Shown piece after piece: positions 8,375 to 16,683 of a stretch of DNA of 64,000 nucleotides (its first letter is position 1; each line of letters begins with the position of its first letter). This stretch comes from Serratia quinivorans (GTDB taxonomy: Bacteria > Pseudomonadota > Gammaproteobacteria > Enterobacterales > Enterobacteriaceae): assembly GCA_900457075.1 (NCBI GenBank), contig UGYN01000002.1, positions 5,580,001 to 5,644,000 on the forward strand. The letters run 5' to 3'. Below the pieces are notes generated by a model. That model was given only the letters and a program-made list of their open reading frames with translations, was not told the DNA's origin and made no database searches. The translations under genes and the position numbers were made by a program.

Positions 8375-9657
8375 ATGATTCGGCTGATTATCTTATTGCT
8401 GGGCGCGCAGGCGCTGCACGGCCAGCGCCGCCTGCTGATGCTGTTCGGCTGGTTGTGGATCTGCGTGGGCGTACTGATGCTGTTTGATGTGTTGCAAGAT
8501 GGTCGTTCGGTGCTGGCGTTAGATGCCTTGGCCGTCATGCTGGCGCTGGAGGGGCTGGTGGCGATTTCCGCCGCGTTGGTGATTGGCTCTGCCGCCAGCC
8601 GACCGGTGCTGCTGAAAGGGCTGAGTTTCTTGTTTATGGCCTTTTTGATACTGGACGTGCCCGCAGACGATAACATCGTCGCCACGCTGGTGTTTGGCAG
8701 CGCACTGCTGCTTGACGGTGCGGTACGTATCGCCTCCTCCACGGTGATCCAGCACAGCCGATGGAAACCGGTAGCGCTGGCCGGCAGCGGCGAAATTCTG
8801 CTGTCGCTGATGATTTTCGTCGGCTGGCCGGTGCCGCACCGGATGACGGTACCCTTTTGCCTCGGCGTGATGATCCTGCTTTCCGGTTGGGCGCTGTTGC
8901 GTATTGCTCGGCGACTGGAAAGCTTTTCGCTGAATCAGAATCAGGATCAGCCCGAACCACAATGGACGCATGATATCACCCCCGCTCAGCGTGTACGTCT
9001 GGACGCCAATAGGTTCAGCAAAGGACGCGCGCCGACGTTACATCGTCGACCGCTACATCGCTGCGGTAGACGGCGGCGGTAATATTTCCACCGGTCATGC
9101 CGCTCTGGCGCTCGATCCGGATCTGTATATTAGCCACTATCCGCTTAACGATATCAGCCACTCCGCACAGGATTTTCGCCAGTTGCTGCATTCCGGCGAG
9201 CAAAACAACGTCGACGGCCGTTTTCTGCCGGGCCTGCAACAAGAGGTGGCGGCCTGGTGCCCACCGGACAAAAAAATCCAGTTTCACCGCTATAACCCCG
9301 CGGCGCTGCGCACTTTCTGGCAGCACTATCAGCAGGACACCACCTACAACCTGACCCGTCGCAACTGTTCCACCACGGTGATTCGGGCACTCGACAGCGC
9401 GCTGGAGGGCGTTCTGGGCGATAAGCATCTGTGGCGCCGTTTTTCTGTTGCTGGTGCTCGATCCCAACCTGTGGATGCTGGCGGTGCTGCGCAGCCGTGG
9501 CGAAAGCATGACCTGGACGCCAGGATTGGTGCTGGACTATGCGCGCATGCTACAGCAGGTCACCGAGCGCCAACATCAGCGTTGGTGGTTAAAACTGCGG
9601 GAAGTGTGGCGTATCCTGCGCTTTGGCCGGGCTCAGCCCGGCAGGCAAAAGTTTTAG
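8375..9657 (+). CDS. HdeD-like (DUF308) membrane domain joined to a cysteine-motif C-terminal domain (two frameshifts)
   Basis: The N-terminal ~190 residues are six or seven hydrophobic segments of the HdeD/DUF308 type. The second half (SPPLSVYVWTPIG onward) is soluble-looking, with a conserved-looking TYNLTRRNCSTTVIRAL motif that resembles the Cys of papain-like DUF4105-type domains. As written the frame breaks twice. Dropping one C from the C-run at 8979-8983 joins HDITP to LSVYVW, and dropping one T from the run near 9439-9443 joins WRRF to LLLVLDPNLWML, giving about 426 residues. The start has AGGAG five nt upstream. An alternative for the first break is a separate gene from ATG 8970. The function of the fused protein is unknown to me. 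Confidence 0.6.
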
Positions 9658-9722
9658 TCTCGCCGTCAGCGATGATAAAGTGTTGGCCACATTCACCGGC
9701 GCCGGCAAGGAGTTAACCGCTA

Positions 9723-10389
9723 ATGGCCTATTCGCAACGCATTGAAACCGCTATTTTTGATATGGATGGTTTATTGATCGATTCAGAACCCCTGTGGTTA
9801 CAGGCGGAACTGGATATCTTTGGCGCACTGGGGCTGGATTTGTCCGACCGCCACAAGCTACCGGATACCCTGGGTCTGCGCATCGATCTGGTGGTGAAAA
9901 TGTGGTACCAGGCCATGCCGTGGCAAGGGGTTTCGCAGGAAGAAGTCTCCGCGCGGATCATCGAACGCGCCATAGAACTGGTACGTGAAAAACAGCCGCT
10001 GTTGCCGGGCGTGCAGCAGGCGCTGGAGCTGTGCCGCAGTCTGGATCTGAATATCGGCCTGGCCTCAGCTTCGCCGCTACACATGCAACAACAGGTTCTG
10101 CAGATGTTTGACCTTGAAGGCTACTTTGACCAATTGGTTTCCGCCGAATATCTGCCTTACAGCAAGCCGCACCCCGAAGTGTATCTGATTGCCGCCGAAC
10201 GTCTCGGCAGTGATCCACTGCGCTGTATCACTTTGGAAGATTCATTCAACGGCAATGATTGCCACCAAAGCCGCCAGAATGCGTTCGATCGTTATCCCGG
10301 CGCACGAGTATCGCAACGATGCGCGCTGGGCATTGGCCGACCATAAGCTCGAAACGCTGGAACAGCTGACACCTGAGCACCTGGCGTAA
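9723..10389 (+). CDS. hxpB: HAD-family hexitol/2-deoxyglucose phosphatase HxpB (frameshift near 3' end)
   Basis: HAD-like phosphatase formerly YniC, acting on 2-deoxyglucose-6-P and hexitol phosphates. The catalytic DxDGxxxDSE motif is present (FDMDGLLIDSE), followed by GLASAS (motif II) and KPHPEVYL (motif III). Motif IV LEDSFNG is intact, but an extra A at 10254-10255 then shifts the frame; with it removed the protein continues MIATKAARMRSIVIPA and ends at 10389 with 221 residues, one less than E. coli. The gene starts 65 nt after the preceding one. Confidence 0.9.
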
Positions 10390-10508
10390 TCTTCACGGCA
10401 TCGGTCTGCTCCCGGTGCCGTTACTCATCCCCTTTAAGCCCCCATCAGCGCTTGGTTTCAAAATAGCGCATTGCGTCATAAAATAAATAAAACGTTATTT
10501 CATTTATA
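10390..10508. other. hxpB to ydjM intergenic region, first part
   Basis: No coding region is supported. The 395-nt gap up to ydjM holds, in order, this featureless AT-richer stretch, a promoter-like pair with a long hairpin (10509-10616) and the ydjM LexA box. Confidence 0.5.
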
Positions 10509-10537
10509 TTGAGTTAGCCTGCCGCTCTCTCTATGCT
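10509..10537 (+). promoter_or_regulatory. Sigma-70-like promoter ahead of a structured RNA candidate
   Basis: TTGAGT (10509-10514) and TATGCT (10532-10537) are separated by exactly 17 nt. The expected start point, about 10544, falls at the base of the hairpin described next. Not tied to any ORF start. Confidence 0.45.
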
Positions 10538-10545
10538 AGGGCAAT

Positions 10546-10616
10546 AAGAAAGCACCGGGCGATCGGCACAGGCTGTCACTGCCACGCAACCTGATCCTGT
10601 CGTCCGGAGCTTTCTT
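10546..10616 (+). ncRNA. Candidate small structured RNA
   Basis: The ends AAGAAAGCACCGG (10546-10558) and CCGGAGCTTTCTT (10604-10616) pair at 12 of 13 positions, and an inner ACAGG/CCTGT helix stacks within the 45-nt interior. With the promoter just upstream this could be an independent small RNA or a leader of ydjM. I do not recognise a known family, and there is no U-tract after the closing strand. Confidence 0.35.
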
Positions 10617-10745
10617 CCTCCATCAGCCTTACCAGATAAAAAACGCATCCCCCTTTAACACTGACCAAACAAGCCGTTGTAAAACCGTATAAAATAAACA
10701 ATTGGTTACAGGGTAACTGCTTCCACTACTGGGAATTTTCCCATA

Positions 10746-10765
10746 TACTGGATAAATTAACAGTT
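10746..10765 (+). promoter_or_regulatory. LexA (SOS) box of ydjM
   Basis: TACTGGATAAATTAACAGTT has the CTG-N10-CAG core of LexA operators with an AT-rich spacer, 19 nt before the ydjM start. ydjM is a known LexA-regulated gene in E. coli, so the site fits. Confidence 0.8.
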
Positions 10766-10784
10766 TATCAGCCGGAATTGCAGT

Positions 10785-11333
10785 ATGACCGCGGAAGGAC
10801 ATCTTATTTTCTCTGTCGCTTGCGCGATTTTCGCCAAGAAGGCTGAGGTGACACCATCGCTTGCTACCGGCGACTGGTGGCATATTATCCCCGCCGCTCT
10901 GCTGACTTCGTTGCTGCCTGATATCGATCACCCCAAATCGGTGTTAGGCCAGCGCCTGCGCTGGATCGCCATTCCTATTTCACGCGCCTTCGGCCATCGC
11001 GGTTTTACTCATAGCCTGCTGGCGATCGCCGGCGGCATGGCACTGTTCCAGCTTGACGTGCCACGCAGTTGGCCGATCCCGCCGGATGTCCTGCATGCGA
11101 TGATTATCGGTTACTTCAGCCACCTGTTGGCAGATATGCTCACCCCCGCCGGCGTGCCCTTGCTTTGGCCCTGTCGCTGGCGTTTTCGCCTGCCGCTGCT
11201 AAATTCTCAGAAAGGCAACCAACTCGAGCGCGCTCTGTGCCTGTGTCTGGTGGCTTTTGCGATCTACTGGCAAGGCGGTTGCACCCTTCCGGTGCAGTCC
11301 TATTTTGAACAAATAAAAAATATCAGACTGTGA
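10785..11333 (+). CDS. ydjM: YdjM family inner-membrane metal-dependent hydrolase-like protein
   Basis: A 182-residue membrane protein of the YdjM/PF04307 family. The conserved metal-ligand motifs are visible: LLPDIDHPKS, GHRGFTHSLL and GYFSHLLADMLTPAG, spread over membrane-associated helices. Its role in the SOS response is not known. The upstream LexA box and the position before tcyP match E. coli. The ATG at 10785 follows only a weak GGAA. Confidence 0.92.
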   Translation: MTAEGHLIFSVACAIFAKKAEVTPSLATGDWWHIIPAALLTSLLPDIDHPKSVLGQRLRWIAIPISRAFGHRGFTHSLLAIAGGMALFQLDVPRSWPIPPDVLHAMIIGYFSHLLADMLTPAGVPLLWPCRWRFRLPLLNSQKGNQLERALCLCLVAFAIYWQGGCTLPVQSYFEQIKNIRL

Positions 11334-11517
11334 TCACAAAAAAACGGCCATTTAATATTCGCAAAGACTATTAATTAAACAAATCAGTCAACAAAGTTAT
11401 ATCAAATTCCATTTGGATATAAGTGAGCCGTTACGCAAACTGTTACGATATTTAGTATCGCTACGCCTTGGTGCATAGCCATTTTTATATAAGAAAAAAT
11501 AATTGGAGACATTGGGG

Positions 11518-12909
11518 ATGAATCTTCCGCTGGTTATTAACGTGGTGATTTTTGTCGCCCTCCTTTTGCTGTTGGCGCAAAGCCGTCATAAGCAATGGAG
11601 CCTGGCGAAAAAAGTACTGGTCGGCCTGGTCATGGGCGTGGTGTTCGGTCTGGCGCTGCAACTGGTGTACGGCTCGGACAACCCGGTACTGAAAGAATCC
11701 ATCAGCTGGTTCAACATTGTCGGTAACGGCTATGTGCAACTGCTGCAAATGATTGTGATGCCGCTGGTGTTCGCCTCAATTCTGAGCGCGGTCGCCAAGC
11801 TGCACAACGCCTCTTCTCTGGGGAAAATCAGCTTCCTGACGATTGGCACCCTGCTGTTCACCACGCTGATTTCGGCACTGGTGGGCGTGCTGGTGACCAA
11901 CCTGTTTGGTCTGACCGCCGAGGGCCTGGTGCAAGGGGCGCAAGAAAGCGCGCGTCTGTCAGCGATCCAAAGCAACTACGTCGGTAAACTGGCCGACCTG
12001 ACCGTACCGCAGATGGTGCTGTCCTTCATTCCTAAAAACCCGTTTGCCGATCTAACCGGGGCCAGCCCAACCTCAATCATCAGCGTGGTGATCTTCGCGA
12101 CCTTCCTCGGCGTGGCGTCGCTGCAGTTGCTGAAAGACGACAAGCCTAAAGGCGAACGCGTGCTGGTGGCGATCGATACCCTGCAGGCCTGGGTAATGAA
12201 GCTGGTGCGTCTGGTGATGAAACTGACTCCGTACGGCGTACTGGCACTGATGACCAAAGTGGTCGCAGGCTCTAACGTCCACGACATCATCAAACTGGGT
12301 AGCTTCGTCGTCGCCTCCTATCTGGGTCTGGCGATCATGTTTGCGGTGCACGCCGCCCTGCTGGCCTTCACCGGCGTTAACCCGTTGAAGTTCTTCCGCA
12401 AAGTATGGCCGGTGATCACTTTCGCCTTTACCAGCCGCTCCAGCGCCGCCAGCATTCCACTGAACGTGGAAGCGCAGACCCGTCGTTTGGGCGTACCTGA
12501 ATCCATCGCCAGCTTCTCGGCCTCGTTTGGTGCCACTATCGGCCAGAACGGCTGTGCCGGTCTGTACCCGGCCATGCTGGCGGTAATGGTAGCCCCAACC
12601 GTCGGTATTAATCCGCTGGACCCGGTGTGGATCGCCACCCTGGTCGGTATCGTCACCATCAGCTCCGCCGGCGTTGCCGGTGTCGGTGGCGGTGCGACTT
12701 TCGCCGCGCTGATCGTGCTGCCGGCGATGGGCCTGCCAGTTACGCTGGTTGCGCTGCTGATCTCGGTTGAACCGCTGATCGACATGGGCCGTACCGCACT
12801 GAACGTCAACGGCTCTATGGCTGCCGGTACCATCACCAGTCAGTTGATGAAGCAAACCGACAAGTCCATTATGGACAGCGAAGACGAAGTGGAACTGGCT
12901 CACCAGTAA
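11518..12909 (+). CDS. tcyP: L-cystine transporter TcyP
   Basis: Sodium or proton symporter of the DAACS (SDF) family that imports L-cystine, formerly YdjN. The 463-residue length from ATG 11518 equals E. coli TcyP. Family features: the serine-rich reentrant loop [33 protein letters not shown], and [20 protein letters not shown], followed by [17 protein letters not shown] 15 nt upstream in frame is rejected because ATG has a GGGG stretch and the family N-terminus. The 184-nt gap after ydjM should carry its own promoter. Confidence 0.95.
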   Translation: MNLPLVINVVIFVALLLLLAQSRHKQWSLAKKVLVGLVMGVVFGLALQLVYGSDNPVLKESISWFNIVGNGYVQLLQMIVMPLVFASILSAVAKLHNASSLGKISFLTIGTLLFTTLISALVGVLVTNLFGLTAEGLVQGAQESARLSAIQSNYVGKLADLTVPQMVLSFIPKNPFADLTGASPTSIISVVIFATFLGVASLQLLKDDKPKGERVLVAIDTLQAWVMKLVRLVMKLTPYGVLALMTKVVAGSNVHDIIKLGSFVVASYLGLAIMFAVHAALLAFTGVNPLKFFRKVWPVITFAFTSRSSAASIPLNVEAQTRRLGVPESIASFSASFGATIGQNGCAGLYPAMLAVMVAPTVGINPLDPVWIATLVGIVTISSAGVAGVGGGATFAALIVLPAMGLPVTLVALLISVEPLIDMGRTALNVNGSMAAGTITSQLMKQTDKSIMDSEDEVELAHQ

Positions 12910-12923
12910 ATTTCGTCGGCATT

Positions 12924-12959
12924 AAAAAAACCGGGGCTGAAGCAGGCCCCGGTTTTTTT
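12924..12959. terminator. Bidirectional terminator between tcyP and kdgR
   Basis: Stem CCGGGGC (12931-12937) / GCCCCGG (12946-12952) flanked by a seven-A run on the left and a seven-T run on the right, so it terminates both converging transcripts. Confidence 0.92.
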
Positions 12960-13042
12960 ACGTCTGAAAAACCGCTAAATCTAAAATAAAAAAAAGCGCT
13001 GCCCATAACTGGCAACGCCATGAATTATTCGAACCCACGGGA

Positions 13043-13834
13043 TCAGAATGGATAGTGGTGATAACCCATTTGCTCGGAAATGTTGCGGGCGGCGGTATGC
13101 AGACGTTTGACGTAATCGGCTTTGGCATCTTCCGAGTAACGAATGGACGGGAACGAGATACTCAGACCGGCGGTTACCACGCCAAAACGGTCAAACACCG
13201 GCACCGCAATGCAGCGCAACCCTTCTTCCTGCTCTTCGATGTCTTCACCCACCCCCTGCTCACGCACCTGCTCCAGTTGCGACATCAAGGCCGCGGCATC
13301 GGTCAGGGTGTTCGGGGTGCTGCGGGTAAACTCAATTTTTGACAGGATTTGCGCCACTTCAGCCCGGTCGCGCCAGGCTAACAGCACTTTACCGATCGCC
13401 GTACTGTGCAGCGGGTTGCGACGACCAATACGCGAATACATACGCAGGTTATACATGGCATCGATTTTATGGATATAGACAATACTGTCCTCATCCAGCG
13501 CCCCGAGGTGAATAGCTTCGCGGGTGTGGCTCGACAGTTCACGCATCTGGATATCGGCGCTGCGGATCAGATCGACGCTTTGCAGCGACTTGGCCCCCAG
13601 TTCAAACAGCTTGAGCGTGAGCGCGTATTTTTCCGACTCACCCTCCTGCGAAACATAGCCCAATGACTTCATGGTCTGCAGAAAACGGTAGACGGTGCTC
13701 TTGGACATCATCACCCGCTGGGAAAGCTCGGTTATGCCAATTTCACGTTCTTCGCCCAGCGCCTGCAAGATACCGAATACCTTCAGCACGGATGAAACCG
13801 CATCCGGTTGTTTATCTGAATCTGCGTTAACCAT
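13043..13834 (-). CDS. kdgR: IclR-family regulator KdgR
   Basis: Repressor of pectin/KDG catabolism genes, released by 2-keto-3-deoxygluconate. N-terminal winged HTH (ITELSQRVMMSKSTVYRFLQTMKSLGY, split here as two parts around MMSKSTVY) and C-terminal effector domain (AIHLGALDEDSIVYIHKID, LRCIAVPVFDRFGVV). The ATG at 13834 gives 263 residues, as in E. coli; an in-frame start further upstream adds a non-conserved leader. Nearly identical motif content to E. coli KdgR. It is divergent from yebQ, as usual. Confidence 0.95.
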   Translation of the reverse strand: MVNADSDKQPDAVSSVLKVFGILQALGEEREIGITELSQRVMMSKSTVYRFLQTMKSLGYVSQEGESEKYALTLKLFELGAKSLQSVDLIRSADIQMRELSSHTREAIHLGALDEDSIVYIHKIDAMYNLRMYSRIGRRNPLHSTAIGKVLLAWRDRAEVAQILSKIEFTRSTPNTLTDAAALMSQLEQVREQGVGEDIEEQEEGLRCIAVPVFDRFGVVTAGLSISFPSIRYSEDAKADYVKRLHTAARNISEQMGYHHYPF

Positions 13835-14061
13835 AGTCAATATCCTACCCGGCATTTTCTGTTTTAAGAAATTTGAACAAGGGTTTCAGTATACGCGGTA
13901 CCCCAGAGACCACGCAATCTGCCCCGGGGACAAATGCCAGAGGGGCTTGGGCACTCTGCAGTGATAGGTTATTACAATTGCGCAGGAAACTGCGGGTGCA
14001 ATCACAGACGAATATGATTAGCATGGTAATACTCCCCCGGATTAATACCTTCGAGAGCAAC

Positions 14062-15456
14062 ATGCGTTCTTGTACTGATGGCCTCCCCGTCCCACAACGC
14101 TACGGGGCTATCCTCGCCATTGCCCTGGGCATCACCGTTTCGGTGCTCGATGGCGCGATTGCCAACGTGGCACTGCCGACCATCGCGCGCGATCTGAATG
14201 CCAGCCCGGCCAGTTCCATCTGGGTGGTTAACGCCTATCAGTTGGCGATCACCATTTCACTACTGTCGTTGGCCTCGCTCGGCGACCTGATTGGCTATCG
14301 TCGCATCTATCAGGCAGGCCTGCTGGTGTTCAGCATTACTTCGCTGTTCTGCGCCCTGTCAGACTCGCTGACGACGCTGACCATTGCCCGCGTGCTGCAG
14401 GGCTTTGGCGCCGCCGCCATCATGAGCGTCAACACCGCGTTGATCCGCATTATCTATCCGCAGCGGTTTCTCGGGCGCGGTATGGGCATCAACTCGCTGA
14501 TTGTCGCCTTCTCCTCGGCCGCCGGGCCTACGGTGGCGGCGGCGATCCTTTCGGTGGCCTCCTGGCAATGGCTGTTCGCGATTAACCTGCCGATTGGTAT
14601 CGTGGCGTTACTGCTGGGGATGAAGTACCTGCCCGGCAATAGCCAAAAAAGTACTAATCAGCGCTTTGATCCGACCAGTGCGGTGATGAATGCCCTGACC
14701 TTCGGGCTGCTGATCACCGCCATCAGCGGCTTTGCCCAGGGCCAGAGCCTGACGGTGATATTCAGCGAAATCGCCGCGCTGCTGGTGATTGGCTTCTTCT
14801 TTGTTCGCCGACAGCTGCGTCAGGAGTTCCCACTGCTGCCGGTCGACCTGCTGCGCATCCCGATTTTCGCCCTGTCGATGGGCACCTCGGTCTGTTCGTT
14901 CACCGCGCAGATGCTGGCGATGGTCTCATTGCCGTTCTTCCTGCAAAGCACGCTGGGACGTGATGAGGTCGCCACCGGGTTGCTGCTGACGCCATGGCCT
15001 TTGGCGATAATCGTCATGGCACCGCTTGCAGGACGACTGGTGGAGCGCATTCATGCCGGATTGTTAGGCTGTATCGGTCTGGCGGTGTTTGCACTGGGCC
15101 TGTTTTTGTTGGCGCTGCTGCCGCAAAACCCTTCAGACCTGGATATCATCTGGCGTATGGTGCTGTGCGGTGCCGGTTTTGGGCTGTTTCAGTCACCGAA
15201 TAACCACACTATTATTTCCGCCGCCCCGCGCAACCGCAGCGGAGGTGCCAGCGGCATGCTGGGCACCGCCCGGCTGTTGGGACAGACCTCGGGAGCCGCG
15301 CTGGTGGCGTTAATGTTCAACCTGTTCCCCACCTCCGGCACTCATGCCTCATTGATTCTGGCCGGTACCTTCGCCACACTGGCGGCAGCGGTCAGCAGCC
15401 TGCGCATTACCCAACCCTGCTCACAACCGGCAGAAAGCAGCCGGCCGGTCAAATAA
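14062..15456 (+). CDS. yebQ: MFS transporter YebQ (DHA2 drug:H+ antiporter family)
   Basis: A 464-residue 14-TM-type major facilitator of the EmrB/QacA group. Motif C-like DGAIANVALPTIARDL in TM1, GDLIGYRRIYQAG between TM2 and TM3, and the conserved FQSPNNHTIISAAPRNRSGGASG loop. The start at 14062 aligns with the E. coli N-terminus (DGLPVPQRYGAIL); the open frame extends to 13873 but overlaps the kdgR control region. No substrate is established. Confidence 0.9.
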   Translation: MRSCTDGLPVPQRYGAILAIALGITVSVLDGAIANVALPTIARDLNASPASSIWVVNAYQLAITISLLSLASLGDLIGYRRIYQAGLLVFSITSLFCALSDSLTTLTIARVLQGFGAAAIMSVNTALIRIIYPQRFLGRGMGINSLIVAFSSAAGPTVAAAILSVASWQWLFAINLPIGIVALLLGMKYLPGNSQKSTNQRFDPTSAVMNALTFGLLITAISGFAQGQSLTVIFSEIAALLVIGFFFVRRQLRQEFPLLPVDLLRIPIFALSMGTSVCSFTAQMLAMVSLPFFLQSTLGRDEVATGLLLTPWPLAIIVMAPLAGRLVERIHAGLLGCIGLAVFALGLFLLALLPQNPSDLDIIWRMVLCGAGFGLFQSPNNHTIISAAPRNRSGGASGMLGTARLLGQTSGAALVALMFNLFPTSGTHASLILAGTFATLAAAVSSLRITQPCSQPAESSRPVK

Positions 15457-15463
15457 CGGACAT

Positions 15464-15492
15464 AAAAAAACCCCGGCGAGCCGGGGTTTTTT
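15464..15492. terminator. Bidirectional terminator between yebQ and htpX
   Basis: CCCCGG-CGAG-CCGGGG stem-loop with seven A before and seven T after, serving both converging genes. Confidence 0.92.
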
Positions 15493-15504
15493 ACTTTCTG
15501 AAGG

Positions 15505-16383
15505 TTACTTCAGGTACTGACCTGAACGCAGCGCTTCGATACGTTTATCGAGCGGCGGGTGCGACATGAACAGTTCGCTGAACGACTTGGATTTGCCGTT
15601 GATGCAGAACGCCATCATGTTGCCCGCTTCCTGCGGTTCATAACTGGTTTTCAGCCGTTGCAGCGCCGCGATCATTTTCTCGCGGCCCACCAGTTTGGCG
15701 GAACCTGCGTCGGCGTAGAACTCACGGTGACGCGAGAACCACATGGTGATAATGCTGGCCAGGAGGCCGAATACCAGCTCCAGAACCATCGACACGCCGA
15801 AGTAGATCATCGGGTTGCCGTTGCCTTCCCCTTCGCCGTCACGGTTGCCCAGGAAGCCGGCGGCGGCCTGTGCGATCAGTCGTGAGATGAAGATCACGAA
15901 GGTGTTCACGATGCCCTGGATCAGCGTCATGGTGACCATGTCGCCATTGGCAACGTGGCTGATTTCGTGGGCAATAACCGCTTCCGCTTCATCGCGGCTC
16001 ATGCTTTGCAGCAGGCCGGTGCTGACGGCGACCAGTGACGCATTACGGCGCGCACCGGTGGCGAAGGCGTTAATGTCCGGTGCGTGATAAATAGCCACCT
16101 GCGGCATGGCAATGCCTGCCTGCTGCGACTGACGGCGTACCGTTTCCAGCAGCCAGTTTTCGGTCTCGTTACGCGGTTGTTCAATCACTTCCCCGCCGAC
16201 GGAGCGCAGCGCCATCCATTTGGACATCAGCAGTGAAACAAACGAGCCGCCGAAGCCGAACAGACCGGCCATGATCATCAGGCCCTGAACGCTACTGGAT
16301 TGGATTCCTGTCAGGCTGAGCACCAGCCCGAAAACCAACATCACCGCCAGGTTGGTGAGCAGGAACAGAGCTATACGCATCAT
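15505..16383 (-). CDS. htpX: Zinc metalloprotease HtpX
   Basis: Inner-membrane M48 protease that helps FtsH in membrane-protein quality control, 292 residues. The zinc motif HEISH (about residues 139-143) lies in [15 protein letters not shown], and the third ligand Glu is in [15 protein letters not shown]. Two N-terminal and two central hydrophobic segments are present. Two consecutive ATG codons (16383 and 16380) occur, as in the E. coli MMRIALF start. CpxR control is known for E. coli htpX; I could not confirm a box here. Confidence 0.96.
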   Translation of the reverse strand: MMRIALFLLTNLAVMLVFGLVLSLTGIQSSSVQGLMIMAGLFGFGGSFVSLLMSKWMALRSVGGEVIEQPRNETENWLLETVRRQSQQAGIAMPQVAIYHAPDINAFATGARRNASLVAVSTGLLQSMSRDEAEAVIAHEISHVANGDMVTMTLIQGIVNTFVIFISRLIAQAAAGFLGNRDGEGEGNGNPMIYFGVSMVLELVFGLLASIITMWFSRHREFYADAGSAKLVGREKMIAALQRLKTSYEPQEAGNMMAFCINGKSKSFSELFMSHPPLDKRIEALRSGQYLK

Positions 16384-16629
16384 AAAATGTTTACTTCCTC
16401 ATAAATGTTAACAAAACGCTGCCTCGGATACCCTAGATGGTATGGGCATTCGTCACAGTTTCAAGAGTTGCTCGCCATTAACCTACTAAAAATACGAAAC
16501 TTTACAAAAACGGCGCTCAAGCAATACTTTTCAAATTGTAAACGATTGTTGCGCAAAACGGTGGGAATTTTTTTGCGTAAAAATGACGGTGTGGGTTATT
16601 CAATACCGCCAGGAGCGCCCATTAAAAAA
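16384..16629. other. htpX to prc intergenic region
   Basis: About 300 nt without a credible gene (a 88-codon open frame on the plus strand has no family features or ribosome site). It carries the htpX promoter, which I cannot place exactly, and ends in the prc terminator. Confidence 0.5.
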
Positions 16630-16650
16630 CGCACCCGAAGGTGCGCTTTT
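16625..16650 (-). terminator. Rho-independent terminator of prc
   Basis: Stem CGCACC (16630-16635) / GGTGCG (16640-16645) with a tetraloop of the stable UUCG type on the transcribed minus strand, followed by six T. Confidence 0.9.
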
Positions 16651-16683
16651 CATTTACTGAGACTCTACTGAGACTCGGCTGCG

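Noticed and set aside
8970..9716. Independent gene starting at ATG 8970
   Set aside because: Possible, but deleting one C from the adjacent C-run joins it smoothly to the HdeD-like frame, and the same error type recurs through the window.
13873..14061. Longer N-terminus of yebQ
   Set aside because: It reaches into the kdgR control region and adds no conserved sequence.
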